From Paraktedonobacter carboxidivorans (GTDB taxonomy: Bacteria; Chloroflexota; Ktedonobacteria; Ktedonobacterales; Ktedonobacteraceae), in assembly GCA_041156125.1 (NCBI GenBank), contig JBEVTI010000013.1:62001-126000 (forward strand): a DNA stretch of 64,000 nt. The letters are read 5' to 3'. The notes below the pieces were generated by a model. That model made no database searches. It worked only from the letters and a program-made list of their open reading frames with translations, and was not told the origin of the DNA. This document shows, piece by piece, positions 34,324 to 42,196 of the stretch. The position numbers were made by a program, and so were the translations under genes. The stretch's first letter is position 1. Every line of letters starts with the position of its first letter.

Positions 34324-35606
34324 ATCTCACTCGCTCTCTCCTGGCTGGGCAGGAATTCTGGTCGGGCCAGAACTAGCGCGGTATTCACGCCTCCAAAGCC
34401 ACTGGAATGGGTTAACGCGACCTGAAAACTGGCCGGGCGCGCGACGTTAGGCACGTAATCAAGGTCGCACAGCGGGTCAGGTTCTTCCTGATTGATCGTC
34501 GGAGGCAAAACCTGATGATGGAGCGCCAGCGCGGTCACAATGGCCTCAATCGCGCTCGCTGCCCCCTGTGTATGCCCGATCATCGATTTAGTCGAACTGA
34601 TTGGGATGCGGTAAGCATAGTCGCCAAAGACCCCTTTGTAGGCCGCGGTCTCAACGACCTCATTAGTGGGTGTAGAACTGCCATGGGAATTGATATAGCC
34701 CAGTTGCTGTGGACTGATTTGCGCCCCGTCCATAGCCTGGCGCAGCAGGTCTTGCAATGGACCACCATCGGCGGGCAGGGCGGTCATATGGTGGGCGTTA
34801 TTATTGGTAACGAAAGCCAGCAATTCAGCATAAATTGTAGCTCCGCGTTCGAGAGCTGCCTCGCGCTCTTCGAGCAGAAGTACCCCAGCGCCCTCGCTCA
34901 TCACAAAGCCATCGCGCCTGCCATCATAGGGGCGCGAGGCTCGCTCAGGCTCCTCATTCTTGCTGCTCAGGGCGCGCATAATTGAAAAGACGTTAATGCT
35001 GCTCGGATTGATAGAGGAATCGCAGCCGCCAGCCAGCATGTAGCGCGTGCGTCCCTCCTGGATTTGCCAGAAAGCCTGCCCAATTGCATCAGCGCCCGCC
35101 GAGCAGCCGGTGGCGATCACCGTGCTGGGACCGTGCAATTGATGATGCGCGGCGATAGCGCTGGCCGGCATCGAAGAGAAGAGCAGGGTGAACAATTGTG
35201 CCCCACCAGCGGGATAGCTCGGCGGGTGCGCGCCATCATCAGTAAAGAGTCGCCATAGGCGTTCGCCCTCCTCGACTGGCCCCATTGCTGTGCCAATCGC
35301 CACGCCGCAGTTCTCATGGTCTAGCTTGTCTCCCAGACCGCTATCGCGCAGGGCCAGGTTAGCGGCAGCCAGGACAAACTGCGTGCCGCGATCGAGCAGC
35401 TTTATTTCTTCAGCGCTCAGCCCGAATTCTTGCGCCGGGAACGCATCAACTTCGCCAGCGATACGCACAGGAAGAAAGTCGGCATTGAAGCGTGTAATCC
35501 GGCGAATGCCAGAGCGTCCGTCCACGCAGGCTTGCCAGAACTCTTCCCTCCCATTGCCATTCGGGGCAATGATTCCCAGACCAGTGATAACTACCCGGCG
35601 GTGCAT
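34320..35606 (-). CDS. Beta-ketoacyl-ACP synthase (KS-alpha-like, FabF family)
   Basis: The 428-residue enzyme should condense malonyl-ACP with a growing acyl chain. It has an intact triad: Cys168 in TVIATGCSAGAD, His308 in INSHGSSTPTNE and His345 in SMIGHTQGAASAIEA, plus RPYDGRRDGFVMSEGAG and the C-terminal SSGFGGVNT. Its four-base overlap with an inactive paralogue marks a KS-alpha/KS-beta heterodimer as in type II polyketide or aryl-polyene systems, rather than the housekeeping FabF. No acyl carrier protein gene lies next to it, so the ACP must come from elsewhere. Confidence 0.88.
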   Translation of the reverse strand: MHRRVVITGLGIIAPNGNGREEFWQACVDGRSGIRRITRFNADFLPVRIAGEVDAFPAQEFGLSAEEIKLLDRGTQFVLAAANLALRDSGLGDKLDHENCGVAIGTAMGPVEEGERLWRLFTDDGAHPPSYPAGGAQLFTLLFSSMPASAIAAHHQLHGPSTVIATGCSAGADAIGQAFWQIQEGRTRYMLAGGCDSSINPSSINVFSIMRALSSKNEEPERASRPYDGRRDGFVMSEGAGVLLLEEREAALERGATIYAELLAFVTNNNAHHMTALPADGGPLQDLLRQAMDGAQISPQQLGYINSHGSSTPTNEVVETAAYKGVFGDYAYRIPISSTKSMIGHTQGAASAIEAIVTALALHHQVLPPTINQEEPDPLCDLDYVPNVARPASFQVALTHSSGFGGVNTALVLARPEFLPSQERASEI

Positions 35607-35617
35607 AGAGATACTCC

Positions 35618-36517
35618 TTATTGCTCTAGAAAACCCTGCATAATCTGGTTCACACGCGCCGCCTCAGAATACATAAAAAAACGTTCCCCGCCTGGAATCA
35701 CGTGGTAGCCCGCGCAATGAGGCAGATGTTCCGCGAGCCAGTGAGTTTTGTCTTCGGGCGCGAGTAGATCATCAAAGCGATTAATGAGCAGGATTGGCAT
35801 GGTCAGCCCGGCAAGCCTTTTGCGGATTGTGAAGTTGTGGATGATCGGCAGAACCGAAAATTTGTAGACTGCAGGCCAGGCGTTGATTTTCTCAAATTGA
35901 CTCTCAATGCAAGCGCGCGCGAGCAACTGCAATTGCTCGTCCTCCGCGCCTCTCTCCGGGTGCAACTGACGGGAGACGATATAATTGACCACAATGCGCC
36001 GCACAAAGGCCGCGGGCAGAATCCGTTCTACTGGCAGGCGCAGGTAGAGCTCATGCAGCAGCCAGATCCAGGGATGGGGTTTAATCTGGTAGTCCGCGGC
36101 CTGGGCAATAATGGTCAGGCTCCGACAGCGCTGGGGATAGCGCAGGGCAAATTCTAGCAGCACCATCGCGCCATCGCCATGCGCCACAAAGTCCGCGCTA
36201 GTAATCTCCAGGTGATTAAGCAGATCGCGCAATTCCTCAACCCGTTGCTCCATGCGCGTAAAATGCACCCGCGTCTCGTGGCGGCGGTAGAGGATCACAC
36301 GCCGTCGCTGACTAAAGAAGTACACCTGGCGGGCATAGACAAACTCCAAATGCTCCAGGATTGGTACAAAGACCAGCGGCTCTCCCTGGCCTGTATCGAT
36401 CAGTGGAAACTCATCATCGCCAACCATCTGGCGACTAAACAGCGCCTCCAGATAGGCCACATCCCCCTGAAACACGTCTACATCGATGTAGGCGTCTGAC
36501 GCATAAGTGCTTGTCAT
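35618..36517 (-). CDS. Alpha/beta-hydrolase-fold protein lacking catalytic residues
   Basis: The 299-residue product has the hydrolase fold order (PLIDTGQGEPLVFVPILEH, then VILYRRHETRVHF, then the elbow). The nucleophile elbow reads VAHGDGAMVLLEFALRYP, so Gly114 replaces the Ser of GxSxG. The usual late His is also missing (VIPGGERFFMYSE instead of IPGxGH), while the acidic residue in LINRFDDLLAPED remains. It is the first gene of the four-gene ketosynthase operon, 11 bases ahead of KS-alpha. It may act as a non-hydrolytic cyclase, a carrier or a scaffold; this is inference. Confidence 0.75.
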   Translation of the reverse strand: MTSTYASDAYIDVDVFQGDVAYLEALFSRQMVGDDEFPLIDTGQGEPLVFVPILEHLEFVYARQVYFFSQRRRVILYRRHETRVHFTRMEQRVEELRDLLNHLEITSADFVAHGDGAMVLLEFALRYPQRCRSLTIIAQAADYQIKPHPWIWLLHELYLRLPVERILPAAFVRRIVVNYIVSRQLHPERGAEDEQLQLLARACIESQFEKINAWPAVYKFSVLPIIHNFTIRKRLAGLTMPILLINRFDDLLAPEDKTHWLAEHLPHCAGYHVIPGGERFFMYSEAARVNQIMQGFLEQ

Positions 36518-36900
36518 GATCTAGTTTTTCCCCCGGGCTAAGAGAGGCGTTGGCAGCGCTCTAGCTCCGATTATAGGCATCGGCGAATCTTGCCTTTGCA
36601 CAAGAACTATACCCTATTTCCTGTTACGTTTCCATCCTTATTTGCTATTACGTTTCTATACTTCAGGTTTTTACTGAAAAAAACCTATAAATCTCATGAA
36701 TGGCATTCAGCCAATCACTTTTCCCACGCGCCATGTTTCTTTTGCGCTTCTTTTCTATGCGTTTTATACAAACTCTGGCGCTTTCTGCTACAATACCAGC
36801 CAGGTAGAAAGCAGGCCAGTTTGGGCACGCTTTACTGGCTGGTTCTGAGCCGAAACTGAGCCAGCGCTGCTCTTTGAGAAGAAATGCCAGGAGAAGATTT
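36518..36900. promoter_or_regulatory. Divergent regulatory region of the polyketide-like locus
   Basis: TTACGTTTC occurs at 36624-36632 and again at 36648-36656, 24 bases apart, between the divergent ketosynthase operon and the SnoaL-like gene. The repeats resemble but do not equal the GTAACGTTT boxes at 27516. No other gene is present. Confidence 0.4.
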
Positions 36901-37341
36901 ATGGAGCAAGAAGGTATACCAGAGTCATTGCGGGTGGCTCGCGCCTGGGTTGCCGCGTTTAACGCCCACGATGTAGCGGCCATCGTGGCCCTCTACGCGC
37001 CCGCTGCAAAACTGAACGACTCGGGCATGAAGCGCGAGCGACACGGACAGCGGGAGATCGAGCAATGGTTTACCGTCCGTTTCAGCAAAATACGTGGCAT
37101 CGCTTATGCTCCTGATAGCGAACTGGTTGATAACGAAAAGGTCGCGATTACCTGGACCGTAAGCGGGTACACGCCAAGTCTGCTGGGTCAGAGTTGGCTG
37201 GCGCGTCCTTTCTCTGTTGACGGCATCAGCTTCTTTACCATCCACCATAGTCAAATTATCAGCCAGCGCGGCTATTATGATCACCTCGCGGCTGTAGAAC
37301 GTGCTATGCCCTTTTTACGGCTGTTGCCAAGCAGAATGTAA
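36901..37341 (+). CDS. SnoaL-like (NTF2-fold) protein
   Basis: The 146-residue protein starts MEQEGIPESLRVARAWVAAFNAHD, with AGGAGAAG seven bases upstream; nine more codons are open before it. The pattern (helix with WVAAFNAHDVAAIVALYAPAAKL, then HGQREIEQWF, strand VAITWTVSGY, and final ISFFTIHHSQIISQRGYYD) is that of SnoaL-like NTF2-fold proteins, which include polyketide cyclases and small hydroxylases. It is divergent from the ketosynthase operon, which favours a role as cyclase in that pathway. The family also has many unrelated members. Confidence 0.72.
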   Translation: MEQEGIPESLRVARAWVAAFNAHDVAAIVALYAPAAKLNDSGMKRERHGQREIEQWFTVRFSKIRGIAYAPDSELVDNEKVAITWTVSGYTPSLLGQSWLARPFSVDGISFFTIHHSQIISQRGYYDHLAAVERAMPFLRLLPSRM

Positions 37342-37348
37342 AGATGAG

Positions 37349-37410
37349 CTAAGTATGAGCTAAGAATGTCAGAGAGCCAGCGCTTTCTGACATTCTTAGC
37401 TCATACTTAG
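37349..37410. terminator. 29-bp hairpin between convergent genes
   Basis: Arms 37349-37377 and 37382-37410 pair over 29 positions with a single G-U wobble and a four-base loop (CAGC). The right arm includes the stop codon of the minus-strand SIS-domain gene. Confidence 0.88.
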
Positions 37411-38519
37411 ATCGTTTTTGTGATTTTGCTCAGACCGCGCGGTTTGTCAGGATTCAGCCCCTTGCTGACCGAGAGGTGCATAGCCAGAAATTGGCCGTAG
37501 ATGATATAGGGGATGGGCGAGAGCAGCTCGGCTATGTCAAAGAGCGCGCTGGCTTCCTGACCGTTGCTGGTGGCAGCCAGAGCGGGGAGTTGGACGCGGA
37601 TCGGCGTGGTGGCTAGATCCAGCAGGCGCTGATCTTCGGCGATCACCAATGTATCTGCCTCTTTCTCGCTGAGAAGCTTGAGCAATGCGTAGCTATCGTC
37701 AACTGTACGTCCCGGGGGCGCGTAGAGCACGACCGGACGCCCATATTCGATAAGCGCAGTGGGACCGTGGCGAAAATCCGCTGTCGAAAAGGGCGTGGCG
37801 ATCAGGTAGCAGGTCTCGGAGAGCTTGAGCGCGGTCTCACGGGCCGTGCTATAGTTGAATGCGCGCCCCAGTACCACGCAGTCACGCGCGTGAGCGTAGC
37901 GCGGAGCCGCGCTGGCTATTTCAGCTTCGCTTTGCAGGGCTACCGTGATCAATTCTGGCAGGCGCCCGATATGCCCGGCAAGTGCCTCGCCACCGGGCAG
38001 ATGAGCCGCTAATTGCGCCAGAATCGCGCAGGTGGTGGTGTATGTCTTGGTAGCTGCTACGCTCAGTTCGGGACCGGCTGAGCAGTAGAGCGCGTACTCG
38101 GCAGTTTCACTCAGCAGCGAACCCTGCACATTGCTAATGCCCACTGTCAACGCACCGGCTGCGCGGGCCTGATGCACTACGCCTGTCACATCGGGCGCGG
38201 CCCCCGACTGTGAGATCCCAATCACCAGCGTGTGTCGCAGCCGCAATTTGGCCCCGTAGAGGGTCATAATGGAGGGTGTGGCCAGCGCTACCGGAATGCC
38301 ATTTAAATACTGGAAAACATACTGCGCGTACAGGGCCGCGTGATCCGAAGTGCCGCGCGCGACCAGCAGAATCAGGTCGATTTCGCGTTGCTTGACCACC
38401 TGCACGATGCGCTCAATCACTGCTAGCGATCCATCCAGCGCGTGCTGGACTGCTGTCGGCTGTTCGTGAATCTCATGCCAGATATAGGTCGAATTCAAAT
38501 CTAAAGCGTTGTTGCTCAT
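37407..38519 (-). CDS. SIS-domain sugar-phosphate isomerase/deaminase (GlmS isomerase-domain type)
   Basis: The 370-residue protein equals the isomerase half of glucosamine-6-phosphate synthase without the glutaminase domain. The start has MxxEIxEQP-like WHEIHEQPTAVQHAL, two SIS domains follow (LVARGTSDHAALYAQY; LVIGISQSGAAPDVTGVV; ELSVAATKTYTTTCAILAQLA; LGRAFNYSTARETALKLSETCYLIA; DFRHGPTAL), and it ends LNPDKPRGLSKITKTI. It may work as a type II glucosamine-6-phosphate deaminase or on another aminosugar or fructosamine phosphate. An upstream NagR-like operator supports aminosugar use. Confidence 0.85.
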   Translation of the reverse strand: MSNNALDLNSTYIWHEIHEQPTAVQHALDGSLAVIERIVQVVKQREIDLILLVARGTSDHAALYAQYVFQYLNGIPVALATPSIMTLYGAKLRLRHTLVIGISQSGAAPDVTGVVHQARAAGALTVGISNVQGSLLSETAEYALYCSAGPELSVAATKTYTTTCAILAQLAAHLPGGEALAGHIGRLPELITVALQSEAEIASAAPRYAHARDCVVLGRAFNYSTARETALKLSETCYLIATPFSTADFRHGPTALIEYGRPVVLYAPPGRTVDDSYALLKLLSEKEADTLVIAEDQRLLDLATTPIRVQLPALAATSNGQEASALFDIAELLSPIPYIIYGQFLAMHLSVSKGLNPDKPRGLSKITKTI

Positions 38520-38628
38520 GCTTATTCCTCTCGCGGGTAAAGCCTCTGCTGATCTGGTCAGGCGAATAGCTAAAGCGCCGTCTCCTCCCTATTCTGGCAA
38601 GGCCCGCGAAAGTATACCCGCCTTTCAC

Positions 38629-38643
38629 TGGTATAGTATACCA
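38629..38643. promoter_or_regulatory. NagR/DasR-like operator palindrome
   Basis: TGGTATAGTATACCA is a perfect 7-1-7 palindrome about 110 bases upstream of the SIS-domain gene. Its TGGTATA half-site matches the known sites of GntR/HutC regulators NagR and DasR (TGGTNTAGACCA type). A further AGTATACC half-site is at 38611. No GntR gene is in the window. Confidence 0.5.
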
Positions 38644-38815
38644 TACCGGCCTTGGCTTCAGGTTGATGCATCGCGCAGGTACGCGCATCTTTCGCGAGGC
38701 GGGAAACGTGTTTCTGAGCGTATTTAAGCTGTTTGACCGAAATACCATTCAGGTAGAAGACGAAGGATAAAATAAATTAATACATATTTTCTGAAGAGTA
38801 ATAATGACTAGTTAC

Positions 38816-38845
38816 TTGACAACCGATAGTTTCTTATCTTATACT
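38816..38845 (+). promoter_or_regulatory. Strong sigma-70-type promoter
   Basis: TTGACA (38816-38821) and TATACT (38840-38845) are 18 bases apart. The next supported gene starts at 39308, so the leader would be about 455 bases. Within it, open frames of up to 105 codons lack a ribosome site and any domain, and I do not call them. The leader could hold an unrecognised small RNA or gene. Confidence 0.6.
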
Positions 38846-39307
38846 GATGACAGAAAAAGCCCGTATGTTTCATTTGGCGCCGATGTACGTAAAAAGTGCT
38901 ACATTGTTCTTATACAATACGTTATGGAAGCGAGTCTTTGTATAAGAAATGCGTCTCACAGAAACATAGTATAGAAGCGAGATTTATCAAGAAGAAAGGA
39001 GGCAGAACTAAAGCAAAGAGAGTGGTTGAGTCCATTATTCACAGCTATACTGTTCTTTTTTGCATCGAAAGCGCTCAATGTATGAGCTTAGACACGCGGT
39101 TTGCCCATCAGGTGAGTTTTTGTTTGCGTGAATCCGCTTGCTTATGGCAACGGTTTTGGGGAAAAGCAACCTCGTTTCACTGCTACCGAGGGGGGTTGTA
39201 TAGCCAGTATTGACAGGCTAGCGGCGCGTCACCTGCGCGAGGGAAACCGCGTGAACTGACATTGCATCGTCAGGCTTATAGGGCTTACATCAAAGGAGAA
39301 AGCGAGT

Positions 39308-40888
39308 ATGGATGCTTCGCCGCCTCGCACAAAGAACGGTCTTCGTGCAGACGATATCGTCAAAGCCTCTAAGACCCCGGTCAGTCGTCGTGATCTGCTC
39401 AAGCTTGGTCTGCTTGGCACAGCTGCCGCAACTCTGGCAGGAATTGATTCTCTAGCATGGGCTCCTCTGCGCAATACAGTGGATGCCGCGACCGCCTTCC
39501 CCGATATCCAGTTTGACATTGGCAACTTCTTAGGACCAGTCCAGACTTTCAATCTGGTGCAAGTTCACCTTCCACCCGTTTATACGGTTTTCCTCACCGC
39601 GAGGCTGAATCGTACCCCATCAAAGAGCGACCAGACGGTTCTGGCGAATGCGTTGAGCACAATTGAGTCCCATTATCCTTTCAGTCCCAGCGGCATCTTT
39701 ACGCTAATCGCGTATGGACTTCCCTATTTCCGCAGGTTGCCAGGCGGATTGACAGGCAGCGTCGTGAGCAATAACATGCCGCGCCTGCTGACAGATCACA
39801 ACCGTTACGCGCTGGAAGAAGCTGTGGCAAGCCCCACTGATGTTTCTTCCGTAAATCCAGGCGTCACCAAGGCCACCTTTAACGTTCCAGTAGTCATCGA
39901 GTCAAATGATATCCTTTTCTCGTTGCGTAGTGATACGCTAAGTAATGCCCAGAACGTGATTAGCTGGTTGCAGGGGAGCAACAGTTTGAACGGTTCCACA
40001 GTTGCCTCTCCAGCTTTTAGCGGCCTGTTTACGTACACCTCGATGCGTACAATGTTTGTGCAGATGAGCTTGCCGCACTTTGTGGCTCAGCAAAATAACC
40101 TGTCCTTCACCAGCCGCGTTAACCCGGATTCTCCAATGTGGATGGGCTTTGCTGATCAACAGGTTGCGGGCAGCGGACCATCTCCAATCACGACCTTTCA
40201 GGGCAATAGTTCCGCGCATTTCACTACGGCGACCAGTGGCAGCTACTTTGACAATGGTTCGCTCCAGCATTTTTCACACGTTATTCAGGACCTTGCCCAG
40301 TTCTATGGCAGTGACGAGCCATTCTCGGAGCGTGTTCAGTATATGTTCCGTTCCGACCCTATCCCGGCCCTGGGCAATGGAGATCAGTTCTCTAATGGGG
40401 GTGGGCCTGCGTTCCTGCAAAACGATGCTTCTGTCTTCCTGCATTTTCAGGCACAGGGTACCAGCGAGGCTGTTCAGACAGCTGCCAACCCTAATGCCGC
40501 CAACGATCCTCAGCCACCTTCAAATCCCACCCCTGCCGATGTTGGGCAGCGGCGACCGCGCATGGGACATCTATCGGCGCTTCAGCAATCTTCCCGCGCC
40601 GCCGATGGCACGCCAATCCATATTCGTATGGATGGCCCTGGCTTCGACAACATGGATGTGCCAGGTGGCTCTAATCAGCCCAAGCTGCAATTTTCGATCT
40701 TTGTACCTTCGGCTGAGTTTTTTAGAGTCATGCGCGTGAACCAGGCTGCTCTCAGGTTTCAAGCACCGGCTGGCAATGTAGGCGCAGACGACAATGGCCT
40801 GGAGCGTTTCCTCACGGCAACGCGCCGCCAGAACTTCTTGATCCCACCGCGCCGCCATCGTGCCTTCCCGCTGCTGGAACTCACATAG
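39308..40888 (+). CDS. Tat-exported protein of unknown function
   Basis: The 526-residue protein has a twin-arginine signal: SRRDLLKLGLLG followed by a hydrophobic stretch TAAATLAGIDSLAWA, so it is folded with a cofactor inside the cell and then exported. The mature part has no motif I can assign with certainty. The pattern is somewhat like haem-peroxidase-type (DyP-like) secreted proteins (LTARLNRTPSKSDQTVLANALSTIE, GFADQQVAGSGPS, final FLIPPRRHRAFPLLEL). That remains a weak guess. ATG at 39308 has AAAGGAGAAAG upstream. Confidence 0.65.
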   Translation: MDASPPRTKNGLRADDIVKASKTPVSRRDLLKLGLLGTAAATLAGIDSLAWAPLRNTVDAATAFPDIQFDIGNFLGPVQTFNLVQVHLPPVYTVFLTARLNRTPSKSDQTVLANALSTIESHYPFSPSGIFTLIAYGLPYFRRLPGGLTGSVVSNNMPRLLTDHNRYALEEAVASPTDVSSVNPGVTKATFNVPVVIESNDILFSLRSDTLSNAQNVISWLQGSNSLNGSTVASPAFSGLFTYTSMRTMFVQMSLPHFVAQQNNLSFTSRVNPDSPMWMGFADQQVAGSGPSPITTFQGNSSAHFTTATSGSYFDNGSLQHFSHVIQDLAQFYGSDEPFSERVQYMFRSDPIPALGNGDQFSNGGGPAFLQNDASVFLHFQAQGTSEAVQTAANPNAANDPQPPSNPTPADVGQRRPRMGHLSALQQSSRAADGTPIHIRMDGPGFDNMDVPGGSNQPKLQFSIFVPSAEFFRVMRVNQAALRFQAPAGNVGADDNGLERFLTATRRQNFLIPPRRHRAFPLLELT

Positions 40889-40939
40889 CATAGCGCTGCT
40901 CTGCGCGGACAGACGCCCACAACATGTCTATCTATAAAC

Positions 40940-41001
40940 AAGACGGGTGCAAGAGTGAGAGGATACATTACTGCGTTTTCTTCTGCCTTTGCGCCCGTCT
41001 T
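40940..41001 (+). terminator. Terminator-like hairpin after the Tat protein gene
   Basis: AAGACGGGTGCAA (40940-40952) pairs with TTGCGCCCGTCTT (40989-41001), 13 bp with one wobble, loop of 36, followed by ATTTG. Confidence 0.5.
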
Positions 41002-41009
41002 ATTTGCTG

Positions 41010-41051
41010 GCGACTCTTAGCCAGCGACTTTTAGCCAGCAACTCTTAGTCA
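41010..41051. repeat. Three tandem 14-base repeats
   Basis: GCGACTCTTAGCCA at 41010, GCGACTTTTAGCCA at 41024 and GCAACTCTTAGTCA at 41038 follow one another without gaps, right after the hairpin. The rest of the 40889-41221 gap holds only small inverted repeats. Confidence 0.7.
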
Positions 41052-41221
41052 GTGGCGCTCAGACATAGAATTCGGCTCCCAAAAAACGCTAGAGGGCGAA
41101 TCTGGCTGACGTGGCCATAGATGCCGCGTATCACGCGCGGCAGATGGTCAGCTCAAGCAGGTTCGTCCTCATTACATAGAGTGGCGTCCCCGTCCGTTAC
41201 GAGCGGCGCCACCCGCGGTCC

Positions 41222-41413
41222 CTACCGCTTCCAGCTAGAGTAGTAGTCGCTTGCCTCTTCATCAACAGCAAAAGTATGGCCTGAGTTGCAGTAGTACAGG
41301 TAGTTGCCGTCTTCGTCCATCTCAGGCATTGATTCTGTTTCCATATCGACCAGCAATATGCCGTCCTCATCGTCGATGGGACACGAGTGATATTTAATAT
41401 CGCGAAGATCCAT
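41222..41413 (-). CDS. Small acidic protein
   Basis: The 63-residue product (MDLRDIKYHSCPIDDEDGIL...) is strongly acidic and contains one CPxxDE and one YYCNSGHTF segment, which might bind a metal. ATG at 41413 has GAGGGAG just upstream; a 16-codon extension is open but lacks a site. Not recognised; found as a single gene between repeats. Confidence 0.6.
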   Translation of the reverse strand: MDLRDIKYHSCPIDDEDGILLVDMETESMPEMDEDGNYLYYCNSGHTFAVDEEASDYYSSWKR

Positions 41414-41916
41414 ACTCTCCCTCTTTCTGCATGTTCTCCCGTGATGTACATGGAGATACATGGTCCGGCTGACGCTCTAGTTTGCTGATGTGGAACGCGC
41501 GCTTCTGCGTTCGCTGGCGCATCTTGCGCCTTACTATCACCTCACCTGAGCCTGTCCCGGTGCTTTAATTTCCCGGCGGCGAATTTCCCAAATCGCCTCT
41601 GCCTGGATCGTCACTTGTGCGCCCCCGTAAAAGAGACGCCTCAGAGGGTTTTGTTCTTAACTGTCCGCTCTCTACTCCATTCTAGTGGCTCTCTCTTCAC
41701 TAGAAACGGATCGCTTACAGCTTGCTTCTGGTCGTGAATATACTGGTGAATGGCTTCTCCTTCAATTTATAGCGTTTTTTGGTACCAAAGTACTATTTTT
41801 TTGCTGGTTTTTCGACATATGTCCATCCCGAAAAAAAAGGACTTGCATTCTCTTCTGGCCTGTCAGGCCATCTCTGCATAGCTTCTCCATCTTTCAATGA
41901 AAATAGTATGAGCCTG
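41414..41916. other. Gene-free stretch
   Basis: No gene with a ribosome site or domain is seen on either strand. The last part leads into the composite repeat at 41917. Confidence 0.45.
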
Positions 41917-42062
41917 CCTGATTTTGGAAAATCAGGCCAAAACAGGTTTTTGTCTTCCCGCCCCTTTGTCGCCTGCAAAGGCCTTCGCCAACAGCATCTG
42001 TTTTGTAGAGGTTTGGCGGGCACTGCGCGCCCGCCAAACCTCTACAAAACAGATGCTGTTGG
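41917..42062. repeat. Composite dispersed palindromic repeat with a perfect 34-bp stem
   Basis: Box CCTGATTTTGGAAAATCAGG (41917-41936), then a TTTTTGTCTTCCCGCCCC linker, then perfect arms 41988-42021 and 42029-42062 (core GAGGTTTGGCGGGC). The order is the mirror of the copy at 17845-17940. Confidence 0.9.
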
Positions 42063-42196
42063 AATCTTAACCTTGAAATGCGGGTCTCAACGTAATCATA
42101 ACTTTGCTCATGTCTCTTTCCCTATGTGGGAAGAGTATGCTTTTGAGCGAAAAGAACGAGAGTTAGCGCAATTGCCAGCCAAGCAAGGAGGTGCTG

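Noticed and set aside
38896..39213. 105-codon open frame downstream of a strong promoter
   Set aside because: No ribosome site before the ATG, no domain, odd composition rich in Cys, His and Arg; it is more likely leader sequence of the Tat-protein gene.
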